Of a stretch of DNA of 64,000 bases, positions 36,984 through 46,147 are shown piece by piece. Source of the stretch: Bordetella genomosp. 7 (GTDB lineage Bacteria > Pseudomonadota > Gammaproteobacteria > Burkholderiales > Burkholderiaceae_B); the NCBI RefSeq assembly GCF_002261265.1, contig NZ_NEVK01000008.1, forward strand, positions 372,001-436,000. Direction: 5' to 3'. The notes under the pieces are model-generated. The model did no database searches, had not been told where the DNA came from, and saw only the letters and a list, made by a program, of their open reading frames with translations. Both the position numbers and the translations under genes were made by a program. Numbering within the stretch: position 1 is the first letter of the stretch; every line of letters starts with the position of its first letter.

Positions 36984-37780
36984 TCCTGCTGATCGATTCC
37001 GGCAACAGCCGCCTGAAGGTAGGCTGGCTGGATGCGCCCGCCGCCGCTCGCGAACCGGCCGCCGTGGCGTTCGACAACCTCGATCCCGACGCCCTGGGCG
37101 ACTGGCTGGGCACGCTGGGCCGCACGCCCGGGCTGGCCCTGGGGGTCAATGTGGCGGGCCCGGAGCGCGGAGCCGGCATCCGCGCCGCCCTGGCGCGCCA
37201 TGGGTGCCCGGTGCACTGGGTAACCTCGCGCGCCCGGCTGCTGCACCTGCGCAACGGCTACACGCAGCCATCGCAACTGGGCTCGGACCGGCTGGTGGCC
37301 CTGCTGGGCGTGCTGGGCCGCCTGCCGCAAGACCACGCGCCATTCGTGCTGGCGTCGTTCGGCACGGCCACGACCATCGACACTGTCGGCGCCGACAACG
37401 AATTCATCGGCGGGCTGATCCTGCCCGGGCCGGCGCTGATGCGCAATTCATTGGCGCGCGGCACCGCCAACCTGCCCGTGGCCGACGGCCAGGTTGTCGA
37501 CTTTCCCCTGGATACGCACCGGGCCATTGCGTCGGGTATCGCCGCCGCCCAGGCGGGCGCCGTGATGCGCCAGTGGCTGGCCGCCAGCCAGCGCTGCGGC
37601 CGCCCTGCCCAGCTTTATGTGGCAGGCGGCGGCTGGCCCGAAGTGCAGGCCGAGACCGAGATGCTGCTGGCCCTGGCCGGCAAGGCCGCCGGCCAGCCGC
37701 CCGCGCCGGTGTACCTGGACCGCCCGGTGCTGGACGGCCTGGCGCTGCTGGCCGGACAGCCCGACCCGCTGTCATTCTGA
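36980..37780 (+). CDS. coaX: Type III pantothenate kinase (Baf orthologue)
   Basis: 266 residues from the ATG at 36980. The first step of CoA synthesis. Seen: MILLIDSGNSRLKVGW (phosphate-binding), LGSDRLVALLG, ASFGTATTIDTV and GGLILPGPALMRNSLARGTANLP. In B. pertussis the orthologue was first described as Bvg accessory factor Baf. It is translationally coupled to birA and followed by a small ORF. Confidence 0.95.
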   Translation: MILLIDSGNSRLKVGWLDAPAAAREPAAVAFDNLDPDALGDWLGTLGRTPGLALGVNVAGPERGAGIRAALARHGCPVHWVTSRARLLHLRNGYTQPSQLGSDRLVALLGVLGRLPQDHAPFVLASFGTATTIDTVGADNEFIGGLILPGPALMRNSLARGTANLPVADGQVVDFPLDTHRAIASGIAAAQAGAVMRQWLAASQRCGRPAQLYVAGGGWPEVQAETEMLLALAGKAAGQPPAPVYLDRPVLDGLALLAGQPDPLSF

Positions 37781-37790
37781 GGGGCATGCG

Positions 37791-37955
37791 ATGCGCATAC
37801 TGTTCTTGCTGATCGTGGCGGCCAACCTGTGGGTGTATGCCCTGGGCCAGGGCTGGCTGGGCGCCCGTCCCGACGACGCCGGCCGCGACCGTGCAAACGC
37901 CGGGCGGGAACTGAACGCCGACCGCGTGACACTGACACCCCGCCAGGCAGGCTGA
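37791..37955 (+). CDS. Small protein with N-terminal membrane segment, downstream of coaX
   Basis: 54 residues: MRILFLLIVAANLWVYALGQ is a clear hydrophobic helix, then a short polar tail (GRDRANAGRELNADRVTLTPRQ). It starts 10 bp after coaX with AGGGG upstream, so it is plausibly the third gene of birA-coaX. I do not know a function. The tandem palindrome array begins 55 bp after its stop. Confidence 0.6.
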   Translation: MRILFLLIVAANLWVYALGQGWLGARPDDAGRDRANAGRELNADRVTLTPRQAG

Positions 37956-38009
37956 CCTACCGCCGGCTCACCAGGCGGCGTGCGATTTTCACGGCGTGTG
38001 CCGCTTTGT

Positions 38010-38472
38010 ACGGTGTCTGACACCCAAGGGTGTCAGACACCCTTGCAATGCCGCGGCGGGAAATGCTTCCACACCATACGGTGTCTGACACCCAGGGGGT
38101 GTCAGACACCCTTGAAACGCCGCGACAGGAAATGCCTCCACGCCATGCGGTGTCTGACACCCAAGGGTGTCAGACACCCCTGAAACGCCGCGACGGGAAA
38201 TGCATCCACGCCATACGGTGTCTGACACCCAAGGGTGTCAGACACCCCTGAAACGCCGCGACCGGAAATGCATCCACACCATACGGTGTCTGACACCCAA
38301 GGGTGTCAGACACCCCTGAAACGCCGCGGCGGGAAATGCATCCACGCCATACGGTGTCTGACACCCAGGGGTGTCAGACACCCCTGGGTGTCAGACACCC
38401 CTGAAACGCCGCGACGGGAAATGCGTCCACGCCATACGGCGTCTGACACCCGAGGGTGTCAGACACCCCAGA
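38010..38472. repeat. Tandem palindrome array 2 (seven ~68-bp units with GGTGTC-N-GACACC dyads)
   Basis: Units begin at 38010, 38078, 38147, 38215, 38283, 38351 and 38436 (spacings 68, 69, 68, 68, 68, 85). Each has a ~30-bp core GGTGTCTGACACCC-AA-GGGTGTCAGACACC followed by a conserved spacer (TGAAACGCCGCGACGGGAA, then ATGCATCCACGCCAT). Unit 6 carries one extra dyad (17 bp). Spacers are near-identical, unlike CRISPR. The array fills most of the 537-bp gap between the convergent coaX-linked ORF and waaA. Open frames through it only reflect the repeat. Confidence 0.93.
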
Positions 38473-38492
38473 ACCTGGCGCTGGAATTCCCG

Positions 38493-39788
38493 CTATAACC
38501 ACGCCTGCAGCGCCTGCAATGTGCGCCGGGTGGCGCCTGCGTGGGTGGCAGACCAGGCTTGGGCGGCCCGGCCCATGGCCTGGCGGCGTTCGTCGTCGTC
38601 GAGCAGGGACTGCGCGGCATCCAGCGCGGCGGGCGGGTCGGCGGCGCGCAGGGCGGCACCGGCGGCGATGGCATCTTCGGCCGCCTGCTTGAAATTGAAC
38701 GTATGCGGCCCGACGACTACCGGCACGCCCGCGGCGCAGGCTTCGATCAGGTTCTGCCCGCCCAGCGGGGCGAAGCTGCCCGCCACGATGGCCACGTCGG
38801 CCGCCGCGTAATAAAACGCCATCTCGCCCAGCGAATCGCCCAGCACGACGTCAACGGCGCCCTCTACGGGCGGCAAGTCTTGCAGGCGGCCCTGCAGCGC
38901 CGAACGGCGCACGCAGGACAACCCCGCCGCGCGCAACTGCCCCGCGGCGGCGTCGAACCGCTGCGGGTGGCGCGGAATCAATACATAGAGCACCGGGCGC
39001 CCCGCGCCGGAACGCGCGCGCATGGCCTGGGCGAAGGGAACATCTTCGCCTTCGCGCGTGCTGGCCACGACCACCACAGGCCGCCCCAGCGCCTGTCGCC
39101 AGGCCCGCCCGGCCTGCACTTGATCGGCGGGCAAGTCCAGGTCGAACTTCAGGTTGCCCGTGACGCGGACCCGCCGCGCCCCCGCCTGTTCCAGTCGCCG
39201 GGCATCTTCGGGCGTCTGGGCCAACACGGCATCCAGCCCCGCCAGCGCGTCGCGCAGGGCGGTTCCCATCCATCCCGCCTGCCGCAGCGACGACACCGAA
39301 AAACGCGCGCTGACCAACGCCATGCGCACCCCTTGCCGGCGCGCCTGCGCCAGCAGGTTCGGCCAGACCTCGCGCTCGATAAGCAGCCCGCAGCGCGGCG
39401 TATGCCGCTGCAGAAAACCGCGCACCGCGCCGGGAAAGTCGTAGGGCAGCCAGGTCTGCCGCAATTGCCCCGCGGCAATTGCCTGGCCAAACAGCCGCGC
39501 CCCTTCGGCCCGGCCCGTTGCAGTCGTATGCGTCAGCAGAACCGGCAGCCCCGCGTCGAGCAGCGCCTGGACCAGCGGCTGGGCCGCGCGCGTCTCGCCC
39601 AGGCTGACCGCATGCACCCACACGGGCGGCCGGGCGAAGGGCGCCGGCTCGGCCGGGTCGGCGCGGCCGAAACGCGCCGGCGAAAAAATGCCCCACTCGC
39701 CGCCGGCCCGCCGGGCGCGCCTGGCCATCCACAGCCACGCCAGCGGCGCCGCCGCATACAGGGCAAGGGTATAGGCGCCGCGCCGCAT
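38493..39788 (-). CDS. waaA: 3-deoxy-D-manno-octulosonic acid (Kdo) transferase
   Basis: 431 residues. It adds Kdo to lipid IVA at the inner membrane. Seen: an N-terminal helix (YTLALYAAAPLAWLWMARRARR), WVHAVSLGETRAAQPL (family motif with catalytic Glu), LIEREVWPNLL, TGNLKFDL, ASTREGED, and the donor-domain block VAGSFAPLGGQNLIEACAAGVPVVVGPHTFNF. It is downstream of waaC on the same strand with a 54-bp gap. Confidence 0.95.
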   Translation of the reverse strand: MRRGAYTLALYAAAPLAWLWMARRARRAGGEWGIFSPARFGRADPAEPAPFARPPVWVHAVSLGETRAAQPLVQALLDAGLPVLLTHTTATGRAEGARLFGQAIAAGQLRQTWLPYDFPGAVRGFLQRHTPRCGLLIEREVWPNLLAQARRQGVRMALVSARFSVSSLRQAGWMGTALRDALAGLDAVLAQTPEDARRLEQAGARRVRVTGNLKFDLDLPADQVQAGRAWRQALGRPVVVVASTREGEDVPFAQAMRARSGAGRPVLYVLIPRHPQRFDAAAGQLRAAGLSCVRRSALQGRLQDLPPVEGAVDVVLGDSLGEMAFYYAAADVAIVAGSFAPLGGQNLIEACAAGVPVVVGPHTFNFKQAAEDAIAAGAALRAADPPAALDAAQSLLDDDERRQAMGRAAQAWSATHAGATRRTLQALQAWL

Positions 39789-39842
39789 GTCAGCCCGCCG
39801 CGCCGCGGCTACGGGAAACGCGGGCGGTGCGCGTGCGCATCG

Positions 39843-40865
39843 TCAGTTGGCCGCCAGGGCCTGGTCTATCGAAGCCAGCACCGCCTCGCGCGAAGGCGGC
39901 GCGCCCCGGTCGCCCAGGCTGGCGGTGAAACTCGCGCCGATCAGCGGCGTGCGCACCGGGGTGGACGCCCGGTATATGCCGATAGTCGGCCGCCCCAGCG
40001 CGGCCGACAAGTGCGTCAGCCCGCTGTCCAGGCCCACCATGACGCGCGCCCCTGCGAGCTGGCGCGCGATCGAGGTCAGGTCCATGCGCGGCAGCACCTC
40101 CACACCGTCCAGGCCTTCGACCAGCGCCTGGGCGCGCGCCGTTTCCTGGGCGTTGCCGGCCAGCAGGCGCAGGGTGCACCCGGCGCCGCGCAGGCGTTCG
40201 AACACCGCGCGCCAGTCGGCTTCCGGCCAGAGTTTGTCGTCGCGACTGGCCGACGGCATGATGACGGCATAGCCCCGATCGGTGTTCAGGTGGTGATGCG
40301 GCCGGGCGCAGCATTCGGTGCGCGCCAGGCAGGCCCGCGCCTGCGCCTGGGCTTCGTCCACAAAGGCTTGCAGGCCGAAATCGGGCGGCCCGGTATACGT
40401 GTAGCCAAACGCCAGGGCGGCCAGCGTGCGCTGGCGGATGACGGCGGGCTGCCAGAACTCCACCCGGTGACGCCGCTGGTAAAACAGTGACGCCAGCGGT
40501 TCGCGGGCCGACCGCCAGTCCAGCCCGTGGCGCACGCCGCGCGTCTGCCTGACCAGCCAGGCCGACTTCAACAGCGCCTGCATGTCGAGCACGACGTCAT
40601 ATTGCACGGCGCGCAAACGCTCGGCCAGCGCCTGCCGTTCGGCCTTGACCGGCGCCGACCACCAGGCTTTGCGCCACCGGCGATGGGCCACCTTGATGAC
40701 CTCGTTGACCGCAGGGTGCCAGCCCGGAATTTCTGCGAAAGCCTCTTCCGCCACCCAATCGATCACGGCGTCTGGCACATGGCGGGCAATATCCGAGATT
40801 GCCGGCAGCATGTGCACCAGATCGCCAAGTGACGAGGTGCGGACAATGAGAATGCGATTTGCCAT
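39843..40865 (-). CDS. waaC: Lipopolysaccharide heptosyltransferase I
   Basis: 340 residues from the ATG at 40865 (a TTG lies one codon upstream). It adds the first heptose to Kdo. GT9 family: ILIVRTSSLGDLVHMLPAISDI, VIDWVAEEAFAEIP, DMQALLKSAWL, IMPSASRDDKLWPEADW, and GLDSGLTHLSAALGRPTIGIY (nucleotide-binding D-x-G-x-x-H). It leads waaC-waaA, divergent from the wlb genes across a 140-bp gap. Confidence 0.93.
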   Translation of the reverse strand: MANRILIVRTSSLGDLVHMLPAISDIARHVPDAVIDWVAEEAFAEIPGWHPAVNEVIKVAHRRWRKAWWSAPVKAERQALAERLRAVQYDVVLDMQALLKSAWLVRQTRGVRHGLDWRSAREPLASLFYQRRHRVEFWQPAVIRQRTLAALAFGYTYTGPPDFGLQAFVDEAQAQARACLARTECCARPHHHLNTDRGYAVIMPSASRDDKLWPEADWRAVFERLRGAGCTLRLLAGNAQETARAQALVEGLDGVEVLPRMDLTSIARQLAGARVMVGLDSGLTHLSAALGRPTIGIYRASTPVRTPLIGASFTASLGDRGAPPSREAVLASIDQALAAN

Positions 40866-41005
40866 CAATTACTAGTAGGAACTTTCCGGCGTATTCGGGC
40901 AAAAGACCACAACGGCCTTCGCGTTATTATTAATGGCATGCTAGACCCCGATCCGGGACGGGTCACAACCATGAATCCCGGCAATTTACAACAATCCCAC
41001 GATTT

Positions 41006-42058
41006 ATGACGTCTCCCCCAATCACCGACCGCAAGGTCCGCTTCGCTCTGGTAGGCTGTGGTCGCATTTCAAAGAACCACATCGGCGCCATCCAGACTCA
41101 CCAGGACCGCGCCGAACTCGTCGAGGTCTGTGATACCAACCCGGCCGCGCTGAAGGCCGCGCACGACGCCACCGGCGCGCGGCCGTTCGAGTCGCTGGGG
41201 GAGCTGCTGGCCCAGAGCACTGCCGATGCCGTGGTACTGGCCACCCCTTCGGGGCTGCACCCCTGGCAGGCCATCGAAGCCGCGCAGGCCGGCCGCCACG
41301 TCGTCAGCGAAAAGCCCATGGCCACGCGCTGGGAAGACGGCAAGCGCATGGTCAAGGCCTGTGACGAAGCCGGCGTGCACCTGTTCGTCGTCAAGCAGAA
41401 CCGCCGCAACGCCACGCTGCAGCTCGTGAAAAAAGCCATCGAGCAGAACCGCTTCGGCCGTATCTACATGGTGACGGTCAACGTATTCTGGACGCGGCCC
41501 CAGGAGTACTACGACGCGGCGCGCTGGCGCGGCAAATGGGAATGGGACGGCGGCGCCTTCATGAACCAGGCCAGCCATTACGTCGACCTGCTCGACTGGC
41601 TGATCGGGCCGGTTGAAAGCGTGTACGCCTACACCGGCACGCTGGCCCGCCACATCGAGGCCGAAGATACCGGCGTGGCGGCCGTGCGCTGGCGGCATGG
41701 CGCCATGGGTTCGATCAACGTCACCATGCTGACCTACCCGCAAAACCTGGAAGGCTCCATCACCATCCTGGGCGAAAAGGGTACCGTGCGGGTGGGCGGG
41801 GTGGCCGTCAACCGCATCGACGAATGGAAATTCGCCGAGCCGCATCCGGACGACGACAAGATCCGCGACGCCAGCTACGAAACCTCGTCTGTCTATGGCT
41901 TTGGCCACCCGCTTTATTACGACAACGTCATCAGCACGCTGCGCGGCGAAGCCCAGCCCGAAACCGACGGGCGCGAAGGCCTGCACTCGCTGGCCCTGCT
42001 GACGGCCATTTACCGGTCGGCGCGCGATGGCGTGCGCATTCCCCTGCCGCTGGACTGA
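41006..42058 (+). CDS. wlbA: UDP-N-acetyl-glucosaminuronic acid 3-dehydrogenase (WlbA/WbpB family)
   Basis: 350 residues. Gfo/Idh/MocA oxidoreductase: [17 protein letters not shown] (NAD motif), [28 protein letters not shown] (EKP catalytic motif), [16 protein letters not shown], and [26 protein letters not shown]. It oxidises C3 of UDP-GlcNAcA, the first step to a 2,3-diacetamido-uronic acid. Followed immediately by wlbB and wlbC, as in the B. pertussis wlb locus. Confidence 0.93.
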   Translation: MTSPPITDRKVRFALVGCGRISKNHIGAIQTHQDRAELVEVCDTNPAALKAAHDATGARPFESLGELLAQSTADAVVLATPSGLHPWQAIEAAQAGRHVVSEKPMATRWEDGKRMVKACDEAGVHLFVVKQNRRNATLQLVKKAIEQNRFGRIYMVTVNVFWTRPQEYYDAARWRGKWEWDGGAFMNQASHYVDLLDWLIGPVESVYAYTGTLARHIEAEDTGVAAVRWRHGAMGSINVTMLTYPQNLEGSITILGEKGTVRVGGVAVNRIDEWKFAEPHPDDDKIRDASYETSSVYGFGHPLYYDNVISTLRGEAQPETDGREGLHSLALLTAIYRSARDGVRIPLPLD

Positions 42059-42060
42059 CC

Positions 42061-42633
42061 ATGACAACCATTCATCCCACCGCCATCGTGGACGAAGGCG
42101 CCCGCATCGGCGCCGACTGCCGCATCTGGCACTGGGTGCACGTTTGCGCCGGCGCCGCGATCGGCGACGGCTGCTCGCTGGGCCAGAACGTCTACGTGGG
42201 CAACCGGGTACGCATCGGCAACCGCGTAAAAATCCAGAACAACGTGTCGGTATACGACAACGTCATCCTGGAAGACGACGTATTCTGCGGCCCGAGCATG
42301 GTGTTCACCAACGTCTACAACCCGCGCGCGGCCATCGAACGCAAGAGCGAATACCGCGACACGCTCGTGCGCCAGGGCGCGACCCTGGGCGCAAACTGCA
42401 CCATCGTATGCGGCGCCACCATCGGCCGCTATGCCTTCGTGGGCGCCGGCGCGGTGGTCAACAAAGACGTGCCCGACTTTGCGCTGGTGGTGGGCGTGCC
42501 CGCACGCCAGATCGGCTGGATGAGCCGCCATGGCGAGCAGCTTGACCTGCCCCTTGCGGGCAATGCCCAAACTACCTGCCCCCATACCGGCGACCGCTAC
42601 ATACTGACCGACGGCGTCTGCCGCCTGGCCTGA
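42061..42633 (+). CDS. wlbB: Hexapeptide N-acetyltransferase (WlbB/WbpD family)
   Basis: 190 residues. A left-handed beta-helix of hexapeptide repeats ([19 protein letters not shown], then [19 protein letters not shown]). It contains [14 protein letters not shown] and a gate [11 protein letters not shown]. It acetylates the 3-amino group of UDP-GlcNAc3NA. The start is 2 bp after the wlbA stop. The C-terminal extension ([17 protein letters not shown]) is typical of WlbB. Confidence 0.93.
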   Translation: MTTIHPTAIVDEGARIGADCRIWHWVHVCAGAAIGDGCSLGQNVYVGNRVRIGNRVKIQNNVSVYDNVILEDDVFCGPSMVFTNVYNPRAAIERKSEYRDTLVRQGATLGANCTIVCGATIGRYAFVGAGAVVNKDVPDFALVVGVPARQIGWMSRHGEQLDLPLAGNAQTTCPHTGDRYILTDGVCRLA

Positions 42634-42641
42634 GAGCTCCT

Positions 42642-43742
42642 ATGCAATTCATCGATCTGAAAAAGCAATACCAGGCACTGCGCGACCCCATCAACGCGCG
42701 CATCCAGGCCGTGCTGGATCACGGGCAGTACATCATGGGCCCCGAGGTCAAGGAACTCGAAGCCGCCCTTTGCGCCCATAGCGGCGCGCGCCATTGCATC
42801 ACGGTGGCATCGGGCACCGAGGCCCTGCTCATGTCCCTGATGGCGCTGGGCATCGGGCCGGGCGACGAAGTCATCACCACGTCGTTTACCTTCGTGGCCA
42901 CCGCCGAAGTCATCGTGCTGCTGGGCGCCAGGCCGGTATTCGTCGACGTCGAGCCCGACACCTGCAATATCGATACGTCGCTGATCGAAGCCAAGATCAC
43001 GCCGCGCACCAAGGCCATCATGCCGGTGTCGCTGTACGGCCAGGTGGGCGACATGGACGAAGTCAATGCCATCGCCGCGCGCCACGGCATCCCCGTCATC
43101 GAAGACGCCGCGCAGAGCTTCGGCGCCACGTACAAGGGCCGCAAGAGCTGCAACCTGTCCACCATCGGATGCACCAGTTTCTTCCCCAGCAAGCCGCTGG
43201 GCTGCTATGGCGACGGCGGCGCCATCTTCACCGATGACGACGCAATTGCCCAGGCTTGCCGAGAAATCCGCGTGCATGGCCAATCGGCCCGCTACTACCA
43301 CACGCGGGTCGGCGTGGGCGGCCGCATGGACACCCTGCAATGCGCCGTGGTGCTGGGCAAGCTCGAACGCTTTGAATGGGAAATCGGCCAGCGCATCGAA
43401 ATCGGCGCCCGCTACAGCCGCCTGCTCGCCGACCTGCCGGCCGGCGCCCGCACCGTCACCGTACGGCCCGACCGCGACAGCGTCTGGGCGCAGTACACCG
43501 TCATGGTCCCCAACCGCGACCAGGTGCAGGCCAAACTGAAAGAGGCCGGCATACCGACGGCCATCCATTACCCCCGCCCCATCCACGCCCAACCGGCCTA
43601 CGCGCAGTATGCCGAAGGGGCCGGCGCCACGCCCGTATCCGACATGCTTGCCGAACAGGTCATGAGCCTGCCCATGCATCCCGACCTGGATCCCGCCACG
43701 CAAGACCGGATCGTGGCCGCACTGCGCGACGCGCTTGCCTGA
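42642..43742 (+). CDS. wlbC: PLP-dependent sugar 3-aminotransferase (WlbC/WbpE family)
   Basis: 366 residues. DegT/DnrJ/EryC1 family: MQFIDLKKQYQALRDPINAR, ASGTEALLMSLMALGIGPGDEVI, FVDVEPDTCNID, VIEDAAQSFGATYKGRKS, TSFFPSKPLGCYGDGGAIFT (Schiff-base Lys) and RMDTLQCAVVLGKL. It aminates the 3-keto sugar made by WlbA. No wlbD-type UDP-GlcNAc 2-epimerase follows, so the gluco rather than manno sugar may be the product. Confidence 0.94.
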   Translation: MQFIDLKKQYQALRDPINARIQAVLDHGQYIMGPEVKELEAALCAHSGARHCITVASGTEALLMSLMALGIGPGDEVITTSFTFVATAEVIVLLGARPVFVDVEPDTCNIDTSLIEAKITPRTKAIMPVSLYGQVGDMDEVNAIAARHGIPVIEDAAQSFGATYKGRKSCNLSTIGCTSFFPSKPLGCYGDGGAIFTDDDAIAQACREIRVHGQSARYYHTRVGVGGRMDTLQCAVVLGKLERFEWEIGQRIEIGARYSRLLADLPAGARTVTVRPDRDSVWAQYTVMVPNRDQVQAKLKEAGIPTAIHYPRPIHAQPAYAQYAEGAGATPVSDMLAEQVMSLPMHPDLDPATQDRIVAALRDALA

Positions 43743-43763
43743 TCGCTCTATATTTCGGCTCGC

Positions 43764-44759
43764 ATGACACTTCCAGTTCTTCTGGTCTCGGTCGGCACAT
43801 TTGCGCTGGCATGGCTATCGACCCGCTGGGCAATAGCACTGGCAACACAGAAAAACCTACTGGACCATCCAAACCATCGCAGCTCGCATGTCCGCGCAAC
43901 TCCGCGCGGAGGCGGCATTGCCATCGTGCTGGCTCTCTACGCCGGCACGACCGCGCTATACGCGATGGATCTGGTACCCGGGCAACTACTGCTCGCGCTG
44001 GCGTGCGGCCTGCCTGTCGCGATTGTGGGTTATGTCGATGACATCATTTCCCTCAGCGCTCGGGTAAGACTACTGGTACAGGCGCTCTGTACCGCCGCCT
44101 TATTGTGGCTGGCAGCCCCCCTTCCCGAGCTCTCATTTGGCAGTTATGTCATTCCGGCTCCCGCTGCAGCGGTGCTGTATGGCGTAGGAATCATTTGGCT
44201 GACCAATCTCTACAACTTCATGGACGGCATCGACGGCATCGCATCCGGGCAAGCCATAGCGGCAGGTGCGGTGTGGGCGCTTGGGGCGCCTTTGGCGGCA
44301 CCTGCCGCCCTGGTGCTGATCGGCGCGGTTGCAGGCTTCCTACGTCACAACTGGCCACCCGCACGCATTTTCATGGGCGACGTCGGGAGTGGCTTCTGTG
44401 GGTTTACATTGGGAGCGCTCGCGTTGATATGGGCGCGCGATAGCAATACGCCCATCATATGGTGGCTGATTCCATTGGCACCTTTTATTTCCGATGCAAC
44501 CACTACGCTCGTAGTGCGCATATTGCGCGGCAAGAGGCCGGGCGTCGCCCATCGGTCGCATGCATACCAACATTTGGCGCGGCGCTTCAACGCGCATCTG
44601 CCAGTAACCCTAATTTATACAAGCATATCCACGCTATTCGCCGGGATCCTGTTCTGGTGGGCAAGCGCAGAGCCCATCCAGCGCGCGCTGCCGGCGCTTC
44701 TTGCGTGCACTGTCCCATTGTGCGTGGTAGCAGCGTTGCTAGGTGCAGGCCGGGATTGA
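43764..44759 (+). CDS. Polyprenyl-phosphate sugar-1-phosphate transferase (WecA/WbpL-MraY superfamily)
   Basis: 331 residues with ~10 membrane helices. Cytoplasmic loops carry LDHPNHRSSHVRATPRGGGIAIV, the VGYVDDIISLSARVRLLVQ Asp motif, NLYNFMDGIDGIASGQ, RIFMGDVGSGFCGFTLGA, and KRPGVAHRSHAYQHLARR (HxxH-type). This fits WbpL/WbcO-like initiators that load QuiNAc-P or FucNAc-P onto undecaprenyl phosphate. It starts the AT-richer part of the locus. The WbpM-type dehydratase (49263) and the SDR gene (62938) would supply its donor. Confidence 0.92.
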   Translation: MTLPVLLVSVGTFALAWLSTRWAIALATQKNLLDHPNHRSSHVRATPRGGGIAIVLALYAGTTALYAMDLVPGQLLLALACGLPVAIVGYVDDIISLSARVRLLVQALCTAALLWLAAPLPELSFGSYVIPAPAAAVLYGVGIIWLTNLYNFMDGIDGIASGQAIAAGAVWALGAPLAAPAALVLIGAVAGFLRHNWPPARIFMGDVGSGFCGFTLGALALIWARDSNTPIIWWLIPLAPFISDATTTLVVRILRGKRPGVAHRSHAYQHLARRFNAHLPVTLIYTSISTLFAGILFWWASAEPIQRALPALLACTVPLCVVAALLGAGRD

Positions 44760-44795
44760 CCCTCCCCCTGCTATAAGAACTATGACGACAGCGCA

Positions 44796-46040
44796 ATGAA
44801 CATCGTGATCTTTTCGCATTACGCCGGTTCTCCTGAACATGGCATGGTGTTCCGAAACTACGCTATGGCAAGAGAATGGGTGCGCCAAGGCCACGATGTG
44901 ACAATTGTGGCCTCCGGATACTCCCACGTACGCCAACATCAACCGACCTTCAAGGGCCGCGTTGGGATACAGATGCTCGACGGCGTGCGATATGTTTGGC
45001 TTTGGGGGCCCCGATATTCGCCTGCAAGCCACTTCGGCCGGGTCGCCAGCATGGGCGCGTATACACTGCAGTGCCAGCTTTTTCCGCTGCCTGCGGGAAG
45101 GCGCTACGACGTGGTCATCGCCTCATCGCCGCACCCATTCACCATTTATCCGGCGGCTCGCCTGGCGCGTCGCCATAAGGCGCGTTTGATTTTCGACATC
45201 CGCGATTTATGGCCGCTTACCCCTATCCATTTAGGCGACGCCCCTACCTGGCATCCATTTATCCGAGCAATGCAAGCTGCTGAGGACTATGGTTGTCGCC
45301 ACGCTGATTTGGTGACCGCCGTTCCGCACAACGCGGAACCCTACCTGCAGAGCAGAGGCCTTGCGGCGGGACGCTTCCTGCCGATCGGAAACGGCGCATT
45401 GGTAGACACAGTGCCACCTCAGCCCTTGCCAGAACAGCATGCTGCATTACTGGCCCACCTACGAGACAGCAATGCATTCATATTGGGATACGCCGGCACA
45501 CTGGGCCACGCGAATGCAATGGAAGCCGTCGTCGATGCATTGCCTCGAACGCATTCCCGGGTTCACCTGGTCATGATGGGCGACGGTTCCAGTCGAGAGT
45601 CACTCCAAAAGCAGGCAGGGCGACTAGGCTGCCTCGAACGTGTGCATTTTCTGGCACCCGTCACACGTCGGCAGGTTCCGAGTTTCCTGAACCGGATAGA
45701 CGTAGCGTATGTAGGCCTGCATGCTTCCCCTTTGTACGCCTATGGGGCGAGCCTGACAAAGCTTAACGACTACATGCTTGCAAGCGTACCTATACTTTAC
45801 AGCGTGGGCGACACTAACAATCCTGTGCAGGCGTCGGGGGCCGGGCTATGTTGCCCTCCTGGCGACCCGTTAGCCATTGCGACTGCTATAGATCAGATGG
45901 CAGCCATGTCTTCCGACCACCTGCACGCCATGGGGGCGGCTGGACGCGAATGGTGCCTGGCCAATAACTTGGTAGCGCATCACACTAGGCATATTCTGTC
46001 CACCCTCGAGCAGTTACCCTCTCGAAGCCGGGCAGCGTAA
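44796..46040 (+). CDS. Glycosyltransferase family 4 (WbuB-like)
   Basis: 414 residues. MNIVIFSHYAGSPEHGMVFRNYAMAREWVRQGHDVTIVA is typical of WbuB/FucNAc-transferase-like GT4 enzymes. RLIFDIRDLWPLTPIHLG follows, with the donor domain FILGYAGTLGHANAMEAVVDAL, LVMMGDGSSRESLQ and a degenerate E-x7-E region (ASLTKLNDYMLASVPILYSV). It probably adds an early sugar to the lipid-linked repeat. AT-richer codon use than its neighbours by eye. Confidence 0.85.
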   Translation: MNIVIFSHYAGSPEHGMVFRNYAMAREWVRQGHDVTIVASGYSHVRQHQPTFKGRVGIQMLDGVRYVWLWGPRYSPASHFGRVASMGAYTLQCQLFPLPAGRRYDVVIASSPHPFTIYPAARLARRHKARLIFDIRDLWPLTPIHLGDAPTWHPFIRAMQAAEDYGCRHADLVTAVPHNAEPYLQSRGLAAGRFLPIGNGALVDTVPPQPLPEQHAALLAHLRDSNAFILGYAGTLGHANAMEAVVDALPRTHSRVHLVMMGDGSSRESLQKQAGRLGCLERVHFLAPVTRRQVPSFLNRIDVAYVGLHASPLYAYGASLTKLNDYMLASVPILYSVGDTNNPVQASGAGLCCPPGDPLAIATAIDQMAAMSSDHLHAMGAAGREWCLANNLVAHHTRHILSTLEQLPSRSRAA

Positions 46041-46147
46041 CGATACATACGGCCCCCATCCGGTTAATCCGAGATACTTTTAGTCGCATTTTTCATAAGA
46101 GCGGGCCGAGTACATTCTTGATGTACTAGCAGACGATAGAACGAATT

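Noticed and set aside
38010..38472. Possible CRISPR array (regular 68-bp period)
   Set aside because: The sequences between the palindromes are nearly identical from unit to unit, so there are no unique spacers, and no cas genes are in the window. The same holds for 20164-20553.
37957..38498. Several 60-90-codon open frames through array 2, e.g. encoding repeated MSDT...CQTP peptides
   Set aside because: Period 68 is not a multiple of three, frames are open on both strands only because the repeat lacks stops, and there are no ribosome sites.
40866..41005. JUMPstart/ops element before the wlb genes
   Set aside because: No GGCGGTAG-type ops sequence is present in the gap between waaC and wlbA.
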